A stretch of DNA of 64,000 bases from Anaerotignum lactatifermentans (GTDB lineage: Bacteria; Bacillota; Clostridia; Lachnospirales; Anaerotignaceae), in the NCBI RefSeq assembly GCF_016902535.1, contig NZ_JACSNY010000004.1, positions 1-64,000 on the forward strand, given 5' to 3'. This document shows, in pieces, positions 51,007 to 58,886 of this stretch (positions are counted from its first letter, which is position 1; each line of letters begins with the position of its first letter). A model generated the notes under the pieces. The model did not search any database and was not told the origin of the DNA. It saw only the letters and a list, made by a program, of their open reading frames with translations. The position numbers and the translations under genes are program-made.

Positions 51007-51696
51007 TCACTCTTTTGCCGGCGGATATTCGTTGCAGAGCAGACGATAGGGAGGCTCGTCCTCCTCAATGGCGGGGAAACGGCCTACCGGCGGGCAGAAA
51101 CGATTATCCGTATTGTCATCATTGCACTGGCTGACTTCGGCCAGAAGCACATTTCCCGTACCGGGTTCGACACGAAAATCATGGTAAAGATACTGGGGGA
51201 CATAAATAGATTCTCCCGGAGTCAGACGGATTACACTGCCTGCGGGAACGGTGCGGGCGCAGCCGTCTGTATGGATTGTTACATCGGATTCGTAATCGAT
51301 GGACTCATCCGGCAGGCTGTTGTACACCTGAATCAGCACATTTCCGCCGCCGCAGTTGATAATATCCTCTGTTTTATACCAGTGAAAATGATTGGGAGAA
51401 TACTGGCCTTCTTTCAAATACAGAAGCTTTTCCGCATAGACTTTAGGATATTTGTCCGGAAATTTCCGGCTGCCGTTGCGCAGAGTGATGAGGGAAAAAC
51501 CGATTTGATCGAAGTTTCCCATGCCATAGTCCGTAATATCCCAGCCCAGCATACATTCCCGGACTTCATCATATTCATGGCCTTTTTCCTGCCACTGCGC
51601 AGGTGTAAAGTGGCAGAAGGGCGGCAGTTTTCTGCCATGGGCCGCACACATGGTTTCTAATTCTTTTAAAGCTTTGTTGATCTGAGAACGTTTCAT
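51007..51696 (-). CDS. D-lyxose/D-mannose isomerase-type cupin enzyme
   Basis: The 229-residue protein has the D-lyxose ketol-isomerase pattern: GQYSPNHFHWYKTEDIINCGGGNVLIQVYN, with His and Glu metal ligands, and VPQYLYHDFRVEPGTGNVLLAEVSQCNDD. Such enzymes interconvert D-lyxose with D-xylulose or D-mannose with D-fructose. Its operon partner, a fructokinase-like PfkB, favours the mannose-fructose route, but lyxose remains possible. Confidence 0.85.
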   Translation of the reverse strand: MKRSQINKALKELETMCAAHGRKLPPFCHFTPAQWQEKGHEYDEVRECMLGWDITDYGMGNFDQIGFSLITLRNGSRKFPDKYPKVYAEKLLYLKEGQYSPNHFHWYKTEDIINCGGGNVLIQVYNSLPDESIDYESDVTIHTDGCARTVPAGSVIRLTPGESIYVPQYLYHDFRVEPGTGNVLLAEVSQCNDDNTDNRFCPPVGRFPAIEEDEPPYRLLCNEYPPAKE

Positions 51697-51727
51697 AAAT
51701 ACTCTCCTTCATTACGATACTGTTGTT

Positions 51728-51762
51728 GGTGTCACCGTATCATTTCTCGAATGGTTTGTCAA
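51728..51762 (-). promoter_or_regulatory. Promoter and operator of the isomerase-fructokinase operon
   Basis: On the minus strand, TTGACA (plus 51757-51762) is followed after 17 nt by TACGGT. The palindrome GGTGTCACC (51728-51736) overlaps the -10, and GATAC/GTATC arms flank it. A sugar repressor site is likely. Confidence 0.45.
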
Positions 51763-51905
51763 TCATCAGGGATATTTTTCGGAGGTGATTTGCTGAAAAG
51801 AAGGGCTTATGATAAAATAAGAAAAAACGAAAACCCTCTTCTTTTTTTGCCGGAACAGGTTTCTGGAAAGAGAAAAGAATATGGATAGAGGAAAGGAGAA
51901 AGCGT

Positions 51906-53207
51906 ATGGGATTGATAAAAGCGGCATTTGGCGCTGCCGGCGGTGTGCTGGCGGACCAATGGAAGGAATACTTTTACTGTGAAGCCATTCCGGCGGAGAT
52001 TCTGGTGGTGAAAGGGAAAAAGCGTTCTTCCGGCAGATCCAGCAATACGAAGGGAAGCGATAATATTATTTCCAGCGGTTCTGTGATCGCCGTAGCCGAC
52101 GGACAGTGTATGCTGATCGTGGAGCAGGGAAAAGTGGCGGAAGTCTGTGCTGAGCCCGGGGAATATACTTATGACGCGTCTACGGAGCCTTCGATCTTTG
52201 CCGGGGAGCTGGGGGAAAGCATCGGCGAAGTATTCCGGAATATCGGAAAGCGTTTTACCTTTGGCGGAGAGCCGCCGAAGGATCAGCGGGTTTATTATTT
52301 TAATACAAAGGAATTGATCGGAAACAAATATGGTACGCCCAGTCCGGTTCCGTTTCGTGTGGTGGACCAGCGCGCGGGTATTGATCTGGATATTACTGTT
52401 CGCTGCTATGGGGAATATAGCTACCGTCTGGTAAATCCGCTGCTGTTTTACACCAATGTCTGCGGAAACGTAGCGGAAGCCTACGGCAGGGAAGAACTGG
52501 AAAGCCAGATGAAAAGCGAACTAATGACAGCTTTGCAGCCTGCCTTTGCCCGGATTTCGGCAATGGGAATCCGCTACTCGGCACTGCCGGGACATACGGC
52601 AGAGCTGGCGGAGGTACTGAAAGAAGAGTTGTCTGCCAAATGGCGGGACCATCGTGGCATCCAGATCCAGCAGATTGGGATTTCCTCTATCAAAGCCAGT
52701 GAAGAAGATGAAAAAATGATTCAGGAGCTGCAGCGCAGTGCGGCGTTTATGGACCCTACAAGAGCGGCAGCATATCTGACGGGGGCCCAGGGGGCGGCTA
52801 TGCAGGCGGCGGCAGAAAATCCCAATGCCGGCCCTGCCATGGCGTTTATGGGAATGAATATGGCGGCTGGCGCTGGCGGTGCCAACGCGCAGAATTTGTT
52901 CCAGATGGGACAGCAGCAGGCGGCAGCTTCAGGAGGATGGAACTGTGCCTGCGGCAAGCAGCATAATCAGGGGAATTTCTGCCCGGAATGTGGAAGTCCC
53001 AAACCGGCGCCGGAGTCAGGCTGGATCTGTGCCTGCGGTGCGGTGAACAAAGGGAAATTCTGCTCAGAATGCGGCCGCAGAAAGCCGGAGGGCGTTCCCC
53101 AGTACCGATGTGACAAATGTGGATGGGAGCCGGAGGACCCGGCACATCCGCCCAGATTCTGCCCGGAATGCGGAGATCCATTTGATGATGGAGATCGAAA
53201 GAACTAA
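51906..53207 (+). CDS. SPFH-domain protein with C-terminal zinc ribbons
   Basis: The 433-residue protein starts MGLIKAAFGAAGGVLADQWKEYFYCEAIP. It has an SPFH-like core (VVKGKKRSSGR...SGSVIAVADGQCMLIVEQGKV; RVYYFNTKELIGNKYGTPSPVPFRV) and a Gly/Ala/Met/Gln-rich linker (about 275-345). Three zinc-ribbon units end the chain (CACGKQHNQGNFCPECG, CACGAVNKGKFCSECG, CDKCGWEPEDP...FCPECG). It matches the YdjI type of membrane-associated SPFH proteins, which in Bacillus are linked to membrane stress. It is single, with RBS AAAGGAGAAAGCGT. Confidence 0.85.
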   Translation: MGLIKAAFGAAGGVLADQWKEYFYCEAIPAEILVVKGKKRSSGRSSNTKGSDNIISSGSVIAVADGQCMLIVEQGKVAEVCAEPGEYTYDASTEPSIFAGELGESIGEVFRNIGKRFTFGGEPPKDQRVYYFNTKELIGNKYGTPSPVPFRVVDQRAGIDLDITVRCYGEYSYRLVNPLLFYTNVCGNVAEAYGREELESQMKSELMTALQPAFARISAMGIRYSALPGHTAELAEVLKEELSAKWRDHRGIQIQQIGISSIKASEEDEKMIQELQRSAAFMDPTRAAAYLTGAQGAAMQAAAENPNAGPAMAFMGMNMAAGAGGANAQNLFQMGQQQAAASGGWNCACGKQHNQGNFCPECGSPKPAPESGWICACGAVNKGKFCSECGRRKPEGVPQYRCDKCGWEPEDPAHPPRFCPECGDPFDDGDRKN

Positions 53208-53278
53208 GAGATTAAGCAATAGAAAAAAGGGGAAAAGGAGAAGTAAAAAGACTTTTCTAAAAAAGTAATTTTCTGAAA

Positions 53279-53326
53279 TAGCCGGTCAGAATCCCTTGGA
53301 GAACAAGGGATTCTGGCTGGTTTTGC
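53279..53326 (+). terminator. Hairpin of the GCYGGAATC family
   Basis: AGCCGGTCAGAATCCCTTG / CAAGGGATTCTGGCTGG with G-U pairs, then TTTTG. Confidence 0.75.
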
Positions 53327-53389
53327 TTTCCGGAAAAGAGACTTCTCAAACGCGTTGATTTTGTGTGTTTTTACTGTGAGAAACCCCTC

Positions 53390-53447
53390 TTGACACAGGA
53401 AGAAAAAAGCATATAATAAGTTTTGAAATAATAAGAATACTTATTAT
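53390..53447 (+). promoter_or_regulatory. Promoter with a MarR-type operator
   Basis: TTGACA (53390-53395), a 16-nt spacer and TATAAT (53412-53417). ATAATAAG occurs at 53413-53420, inside the -10, and at 53428-53435; its inverse CTTATTAT is at 53440-53447. The second and third form an 8-bp palindrome with a 4-nt spacer. Binding here would block transcription, and the inverse half lies next to the ribosome site. Confidence 0.7.
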
Positions 53448-53459
53448 ATGGAGGCGTTT

Positions 53460-53894
53460 ATGGAATCTTTGCATTATTTACTAATGAAAGCGCATACTCT
53501 CATGAATCGGCAGATTGTCGGCGGAGCGGCGGCTTTGGGGTTGTCCTCTGGTCAGCCAAAGGTGCTGGAATATTTGCTGATGTATGGGGAAAGCAACCAG
53601 AAAACCATTGCCGATTACTGTGAGATTGAACAGGCCACGGTGGGAAGCATTTTATTGCGGATGGAAGAGAACGGCTTGATCCTTCGGGAGAAAAAGGCGG
53701 GAAACCGTCGGTCTCTCTATGTTACGCTGACAGAAAAGGGAAGAAAGGCGGCGGAAGAAATGGAACTTGTATTTCGGGAAAGTGAAGAACACGTTGGCGG
53801 AGGACTGTCTGAAGAAGAACGGCTGCAACTGCGGCAGTTGTTGGACCGGCTCTGTGAGAGCGCGGGACAGCGGGAAAGAAGGCGGGAAGCATGA
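53460..53894 (+). CDS. MarR-family regulator
   Basis: The 144-residue protein has a winged helix-turn-helix (NQKTIADYCEIEQATVGSILLRMEENGLI) and a REKKAGNRRSLYVTLTEKG wing. ATG 53460 has GGAGGCG; an ATG four codons upstream lies before the site. It overlaps the following YczE-like gene by 4 nt (ATGA). The palindrome at its start suggests autoregulation. Confidence 0.85.
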   Translation: MESLHYLLMKAHTLMNRQIVGGAAALGLSSGQPKVLEYLLMYGESNQKTIADYCEIEQATVGSILLRMEENGLILREKKAGNRRSLYVTLTEKGRKAAEEMELVFRESEEHVGGGLSEEERLQLRQLLDRLCESAGQRERRREA

Positions 53895-54541
53895 AAAAAC
53901 CCCATTTGCTGAGACGATACGCGCTGCTGGCGGTTGGCCTTTGGATTATGGCTTTTGGCGTTGCGTTTTCCATTAAGGCGGGGCTGGGGACATCTCCTAT
54001 TTCCAGTCTGCCCTATGTGGTAAGTCTGATTTCTCCCTTGACGGTAGGGACAGCTACCATTGCTATGCACTGTGTCCTGATCCTGCTGCAAATCTTACTG
54101 CTGCGAAAAAATTTTCATCCCATACAGTTCATGCAGCTTCCTGTGGCATTTCTTTTTGGCTATCTGACGGACTTCGCTGTCTGGGCGATTCAGGGAATCC
54201 CGGTTGGTTTCTATGGGCAGCGGTGGCTGCTGTGCATTGTTGGTATTCTGCTGGTAGGTATTGGTGTGGGCTGCGAGGTTATCGCTGATGTGGTGACGCT
54301 GGCGGGGGAAGGCCTGATTCTGGCGGTTTGCAGTGTATTTCATTTTCCCTTTCCCAGAATCAAGATTTCTTTTGACTGTACGCTGGTTGCCTGTGCCTGT
54401 GTGCTTAGTTTCCTGTTTTTGCACCGCTTGGAAGGGGTGCGGGAAGGAACGGCAGCGGCGGCTATTTGTGTGGGAATCGTTTCCAAACAGGCCATTCGGC
54501 TGTTCCTGCGCCGGATTGAGAAAAAAATTCTGATGGAATAA
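53891..54541 (+). CDS. YczE/YyaS-family membrane protein
   Basis: This 216-residue protein has five or more membrane helices, with FSIKAGLGTSPISSLPYVVSLISPLTVGTATI and GVGCEVIADVVTLAGEGLILAV. These are typical of the YczE/YitT-related membrane family, whose role is unclear. It is coupled to the MarR gene by an ATGA overlap and ends in a terminator hairpin, so it would be the MarR target. Confidence 0.8.
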   Translation: MKKPHLLRRYALLAVGLWIMAFGVAFSIKAGLGTSPISSLPYVVSLISPLTVGTATIAMHCVLILLQILLLRKNFHPIQFMQLPVAFLFGYLTDFAVWAIQGIPVGFYGQRWLLCIVGILLVGIGVGCEVIADVVTLAGEGLILAVCSVFHFPFPRIKISFDCTLVACACVLSFLFLHRLEGVREGTAAAAICVGIVSKQAIRLFLRRIEKKILME

Positions 54542-54603
54542 AAAATGCCGGAGGAAAGCACAACTGTGAAATAGCTTTTTGAAAATAGTATTTATAAAAA
54601 TAG

Positions 54604-54650
54604 AATCGCTGGAATCGTTTGTATATGGCAAAGATTCCAGCGATTTTTGT
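54604..54650 (+). terminator. Hairpin of the GCYGGAATC family
   Basis: ATCGCTGGAATC / GATTCCAGCGAT with TTTG/CAAA inside the loop, then TTTTTG. Confidence 0.75.
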
Positions 54651-54720
54651 TTTTCTTTGAGGATGTGGGCAGGCGTTATTTTTTTCAAGCCCTCATCTTT
54701 TTTTGCCGCAAATAGACAAT

Positions 54721-55830
54721 TCAGCTTTTCTTATGGCTGTTGCCGCGGTAATCCACTTCGATTTCATTGGTTACTTCCTGTCCTCTGGTACCAATGAGCC
54801 AGCTGGTCAGATTGGCGGAAGAACAGGAGTGGTTAGGGATGATCTGGATTTTGTCTCCGATCTTCAAATCTGTGGGACCTTCGATTTTGATTTTTCCCAC
54901 TTCCTCAGACAGGCCATAAATAGTCAGCTCAGGATGACCTTTGACTACGCCAAAGCCTTTGACAGCGGCATTGCCATGGGCGCCCTGATCCAGTCCCAGA
55001 CATTTTGCGCCGGCATCACAGATGAATACATCCTCGGAAGGATGAGAAACAATGGTAGCCAGCACTGTCAATGCGCAGTCTTTTTCCTGTGCGCTGCCCA
55101 GAGCCATTTGGATGGCGTCATGATAAATATAGTTGCCGGGATGATAGATCTGAATTGCCGGATCGGCAACCGTCAGCATAAAGGTAGGTGTGGAGCCGCT
55201 GGTCACATAGAAATTATCAAAGCCTGCCGCTTTCAGATCGGCAGCGGCTTTCGCCATGGTTTCACATTCCAGCTTTGCTACGGCTTCCCGTTCCTCTTGC
55301 GTAGTACAGCCGTATACCTGTCCCGGATGGGTGGAGATGGCGTAGAGTTTCAGACGGGGATAGGCCTTCATTTCCTGAGCAAAAGCGACTACCTTGTCCG
55401 CAGCCACGCCAAAACGGTGGAACTGCATATCTACAATAATGGAATAATAGAATGTCACGGCTTCTTTATCCGCAACTTCCTCCAAAAGCTGCGCGGCTTC
55501 CAGATTATCCAGTCGAACGATGACCTCGGTTTTTTTCGCCAGTGCGGCCAAGCGCTGAATATTTTTGGTGTTGGCAGGAGGATAGGCGTACATGACTTTT
55601 TTCGCGCCAGCGGCCGTGGCCATTTCACATTCGTCCACTGTGCCGCACAAAGCGCCTTTCGCCCCCATTTCCAACTGTTTTTTCAGCAGAGCGGTACTCT
55701 TGTGGGTCTTTACCATAGGCCAGAGCTTTTTGCCGTTTTCTTTGCAAAGAGCCTGATAAGTACGCAGATTGTTTTCCGCAATATCCAGATCCAGCAGAAT
55801 TGCCGGAGTTTCTAAATCTTTGATTTTCAT
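54721..55830 (-). CDS. D-threonine aldolase-like / DSD1-family PLP enzyme
   Basis: The 369-residue protein has the alanine-racemase fold type III: the PLP-lysine region PMVKTHKSTALLKKQLEMGAKG, then GSTPTF and the C-terminal metal motif PNHSCSSANLT. Family members act on D-3-hydroxy amino acids, as aldolases giving glycine plus an aldehyde or as dehydratases, with a metal at the His/Cys pair. ATG 55830 follows AAAGGATGTGTTGTTT; the open frame upstream of it lacks a start signal. It is read away from the M20 amidohydrolase. A role in amino acid breakdown linked with the glycine symporter and GlyA-like genes is inferred. Confidence 0.85.
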   Translation of the reverse strand: MKIKDLETPAILLDLDIAENNLRTYQALCKENGKKLWPMVKTHKSTALLKKQLEMGAKGALCGTVDECEMATAAGAKKVMYAYPPANTKNIQRLAALAKKTEVIVRLDNLEAAQLLEEVADKEAVTFYYSIIVDMQFHRFGVAADKVVAFAQEMKAYPRLKLYAISTHPGQVYGCTTQEEREAVAKLECETMAKAAADLKAAGFDNFYVTSGSTPTFMLTVADPAIQIYHPGNYIYHDAIQMALGSAQEKDCALTVLATIVSHPSEDVFICDAGAKCLGLDQGAHGNAAVKGFGVVKGHPELTIYGLSEEVGKIKIEGPTDLKIGDKIQIIPNHSCSSANLTSWLIGTRGQEVTNEIEVDYRGNSHKKS

Positions 55831-55898
55831 AAACAACACATCCTTTCTGTTGCTTCTAATTTTTCTTTTGTATTTATTCAAGCACAAGGGGAGGGAAA

Positions 55899-56055
55899 AG
55901 TCAAGATATGGAAAATAAGAGCATCCATTTTTGAAATGTTTTGGAGCGAAAACTCTATCTTGTGAAGCAAAAAAATAGTTCACGACACAAAGTATCAATT
56001 TTGATACATGATTTGATTTTTTATCAATTTCTTTAAAAAAGACGAATGATATAAT
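55899..56055. promoter_or_regulatory. Control region between divergent aldolase and M20 genes
   Basis: In the 314-nt gap, TTGACT and TTGAAT (minus strand, 55899-55904 and 55876-55881, 17-nt spacing) could drive the aldolase. TATAAT at 56050-56055 with a poor -35 could drive the M20 operon. The palindrome GTATCAATTTTGATAC (55992-56007) between them is a candidate operator. The rest is A/T-rich. Confidence 0.45.
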
Positions 56056-56144
56056 GGAGCAAATATGAAATTTTGAACAGGGGGGAGTATTTTTTTTAAA
56101 GGAAAATGATAAAAACGACAAACAAGGGAGTGATTGTATGAAAA

Positions 56145-57335
56145 ATGTTGAAAGTGAGATCCAAAAAAATGATGGAAGAGCGTAAAGAGGAATTCATGGA
56201 AATCTTCAAGCGTTTTCATCAGTACCCAGAATTAAGCTTCAAAGAATTTGAAACAACAAAGTATATTAAGACAGAATTAGAAAAGCTGGGCATTGAGATC
56301 CTGGATTATGGCCTGGAAACAGGTGTTATCGGCTTATTGAAAGGAAAATGTGAAGGCCCTTGCATCGGTCTTCGGGCGGATATCGATGCACTGCCTGTTT
56401 TGGAGCAGGCAAGCTGTGATTATAGATCAAAGAATGTGGGGGTAATGCATGCCTGCGGACATGACTCTCATGCTTCTTCTTTGCTTTGCGCGGCACATAT
56501 CCTATCCGCGCTTCGGGATGAAATCTGCGGCAGTGTAAAATTTCTCTTCCAGCCGGCAGAAGAGATCAATATGGGCGCAAAACTGCTGGTGAAGCAAGGA
56601 TGTCTGGAAAATCCTCATGTAGACGCTATTTTCGGTATGCATAACTCCCCCGAGGTTCCCGCTGGTTCCGTAGCTGTAAAAAATGGACCGCTGATGGCGG
56701 CGGTAGATCGTATCAATATTACCATCAAGGGGAAAGGCGGACACGGCGGTGTGCCCCAGAGAAATGTAGACCCTATCGTTGCAGCTGCCGCGGTAATTCA
56801 GTCTCTTCAGACCATTGTCAGCAGAAATGTCAGCCCGCTGGATTCCTGTGTGGTTTCTGTCTGCAATATAAAAGCGGGGGAAGGCACTACCAATAACGTA
56901 ACACCGGACGAGGTAAAAATGTATGGTACGGTACGCAGCTACAAAAAAGATGTGGAAAAGATGCTGGAAACCAGAATCAAGGAAATCGTTTCCAATGTTT
57001 CCGCAGCGTATGGCTGTGTAGGCGAAACAGAATATATTTATGAGCTGGCGGTAACAGACAACTGCGAACAGATGTATCAGATTGCGCTGGCGGCAGTTAA
57101 GGCTATTGGAGTGGACGCTTTTGATCCGATTCCTTCCACCGGCGGCGAAGATTTTTCCGAATATACGGAATATGGGATTCACGGATTCATGTATTGGCTG
57201 GGAACAAGAAACGAGGAAAAAGACTGTGTTTATTCCTGGCATAGCCCGAAATTCAAATTTGATCCCGAATGTATTCCCATTGGTGCGGGAACATACGCCA
57301 TGTCTGTATTTGAAGCCATTAACGCATTGAAATAA
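56145..57335 (+). CDS. M20-family amidohydrolase with a frameshifted natural start
   Basis: The 396-residue protein has the M20 metallopeptidase pattern: FHQYPELSFKEFETT, GLRADIDALPV, MHACGHDSHAS (metal His), FQPAEE, MHNSPEVPAG and the GGEDFSEY end. It would cleave an N-acyl or amide bond of an amino acid. The best ribosome site, AGGGAG, serves ATG 56138 in another frame, which stops at 56185. Removing one A from the seven-A run at 56163-56169 joins that start to this frame as MKNVESEIQKMMEERKEEF, a normal M20 N-terminus. The used start is otherwise ATG 56145 or 56169, without a good site. It is the first gene of an operon with two membrane genes. Confidence 0.85.
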   Translation: MLKVRSKKMMEERKEEFMEIFKRFHQYPELSFKEFETTKYIKTELEKLGIEILDYGLETGVIGLLKGKCEGPCIGLRADIDALPVLEQASCDYRSKNVGVMHACGHDSHASSLLCAAHILSALRDEICGSVKFLFQPAEEINMGAKLLVKQGCLENPHVDAIFGMHNSPEVPAGSVAVKNGPLMAAVDRINITIKGKGGHGGVPQRNVDPIVAAAAVIQSLQTIVSRNVSPLDSCVVSVCNIKAGEGTTNNVTPDEVKMYGTVRSYKKDVEKMLETRIKEIVSNVSAAYGCVGETEYIYELAVTDNCEQMYQIALAAVKAIGVDAFDPIPSTGGEDFSEYTEYGIHGFMYWLGTRNEEKDCVYSWHSPKFKFDPECIPIGAGTYAMSVFEAINALK

Positions 57336-57351
57336 AAAAGGAGGAACGCTT

Positions 57352-58158
57352 ATGGAACGAATCCAGGAAATAACAAAAAACTGGAAACTTCATCTGGTCA
57401 TTTTGATTATCGTTATGATTTCTGAAAAGATCAATATTGTTAAAATTCCCATTGGCAGCGGCAGCATTATGTTTTTACCTATGCTGTACGCCATGGTATT
57501 AGGTTTGATTATGTATCTTGCAAAACCCGTAAAAATTATCGGAAAAGCGCAGGAAGCCATTTCCGGAAAATTCGTTGTACTGGGCATCTCTGTTTTTATT
57601 GCAAAAGTTAGTATCAACAGTGGTTTGGCGGTACAGGAAGTTATCGCGGCCGGGCCTGCTTTGATTTTACAGGAATTAGGCAATTTGGGTACTATTTTTG
57701 TAGCACTGCCCATCGCGCTCCTGCTGGGCTTTAAACGCGAAGCCGTAGGTATGACACATTCCATAGCCAGAGAGCCCAATGTTGCTTATATCGCACAGAA
57801 ATATACATTAGATTCTCCGGAAGGCCGCGGCGTTATGATTACTTATGTCGTTGGTACACTGATTGGTACGATCTTTATGGGGCTGGTGGCAAGTACCCTG
57901 GCTACTTTCACACCACTGCATCCCTACGCATTGGCAATGGCTTGCGGTGTTGGCAGCGGCAGTATGATGGCGGCATCCTCAGCGCCTCTGGTAGAGATGT
58001 TCCCGGAAATGGCGGAGACGATTTCTGCATATGCCGCTACCAGTAACGTGCTGTCCACGGCCGACGGTATTCTTATGACAGTATTGATCGGGCTGCCTCT
58101 TTGCAACTTCCTTTATAAGATACTTTATCCTATTTTGGGCAGAAAAGAGAAAAAATAA
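57352..58158 (+). CDS. DUF3100-like multi-pass membrane protein
   Basis: This 268-residue protein has about seven hydrophobic helices. Conserved-looking blocks are IGSGSIMFLPMLYAMVLG, GFKREAVGMTHSIAREPNVAYIAQKY and CGVGSGSMMAASSAPLVEMFPE. It resembles DUF3100 proteins, which occur beside M20 amidohydrolases and may form transporters. It starts 16 nt after the amidohydrolase and has GGAGGAACGCTT. The next gene encodes a second hydrophobic part, so the carrier may be made of two chains. Confidence 0.6.
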   Translation: MERIQEITKNWKLHLVILIIVMISEKINIVKIPIGSGSIMFLPMLYAMVLGLIMYLAKPVKIIGKAQEAISGKFVVLGISVFIAKVSINSGLAVQEVIAAGPALILQELGNLGTIFVALPIALLLGFKREAVGMTHSIAREPNVAYIAQKYTLDSPEGRGVMITYVVGTLIGTIFMGLVASTLATFTPLHPYALAMACGVGSGSMMAASSAPLVEMFPEMAETISAYAATSNVLSTADGILMTVLIGLPLCNFLYKILYPILGRKEKK

Positions 58159-58208
58159 TATGAGGGAGAGGTGAATCAAATGAAAGAAAATTATCCTTAG
58201 ATATATTT

Positions 58209-58646
58209 TTGGAATACGTACTGATTTTATTGATTGTTACTTTCATTGCATTTATCGGCAATTCTATTTACACAGGAATTGGTCTGATGGAAAGCTTGCC
58301 GGGCATCATTATTTTAATGCTGATCGCCATGGCGGGGATCACTCTGGAAAAACTGATCCCTTTGCCGATTCCCACCATCATTTATATTACAGTCATCGGC
58401 GTTTTGCTGGCAATGCCTTATAGCCCCACCAGTGAAGTGGTAGGGACACTGGTCGGGAAAGTAGAGATGCTTCCTCTGGCAACGCCTGTACTGGCATATG
58501 CCGGTGTTTCCATGGGGAAGGACTGGGTCGAATTCAAAAAAATCAGCTGGCGCGGTATTCTTTTGGCAGCCTGTGTTATGATTGGTACCTTCCTGGGATC
58601 AGCAGTAGTATCCCATATTATCCTGTCCATCCAGGGAATTATTTAA
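58209..58646 (+). CDS. Second membrane component with a frameshifted natural start
   Basis: The 145-residue protein has about four hydrophobic helices and a PLPIPTIIYITVIGVLLAMP centre. ATG 58180 with a GAGAGGTG site reads MKENYP then stop (58198-58200). Adding one A to the four-A run at 58187-58190 would give MKEKLSLDIFLEYVLILL and join this frame. As it stands translation would need TTG 58209, with no ribosome site. So the gene is N-terminally damaged, slippery or miscalled. It follows the DUF3100-like gene in the same operon. Confidence 0.65.
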   Translation: MEYVLILLIVTFIAFIGNSIYTGIGLMESLPGIIILMLIAMAGITLEKLIPLPIPTIIYITVIGVLLAMPYSPTSEVVGTLVGKVEMLPLATPVLAYAGVSMGKDWVEFKKISWRGILLAACVMIGTFLGSAVVSHIILSIQGII

Positions 58647-58670
58647 CAGATAAAAATAGTTGACTCCACT

Positions 58671-58708
58671 AAAATGCTGTTTTCTTATGAAGAAGACAGC
58701 ATTTTTTT
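58671..58708 (+). terminator. Rho-independent terminator
   Basis: AAATGCTGTTTTCTT / AAGAAGACAGCATTT with an ATG loop and seven T's. Confidence 0.9.
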
Positions 58709-58727
58709 AGGAAGCAGAAGAGCACAC

Positions 58728-58796
58728 ATATTGTCAAAATCAAGAAAAGAATTGGCAATATCAAGAATTGAGTCCGTCTGATTGTGCAGATACAAT
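58728..58796 (+). promoter_or_regulatory. Inverted repeat and promoter of the symporter gene
   Basis: ATATTGTCAA / TTGGCAATAT (58728-58737 and 58752-58761) is a dyad with one mismatch and a 14-nt spacer. It ends 6 nt before TTGAGT (58768-58773), which is 17 nt from TACAAT (58791-58796). A regulator bound here would contact the promoter; the two-component response regulator at 63446 is a candidate. Confidence 0.5.
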
Positions 58797-58886
58797 AAAT
58801 TTTAAGTAGGAAATGATACATTGCGCGCGAATCTATGGACTACGAATGAAAAAAACTGCGAAACTGAGAAAGAGGGAGGCTAAAAC

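Noticed and set aside
58647-58886. Glycine riboswitch before the Na+/glycine-alanine symporter
   Set aside because: The conserved glycine aptamer blocks are absent; only an inverted repeat and a promoter are seen.
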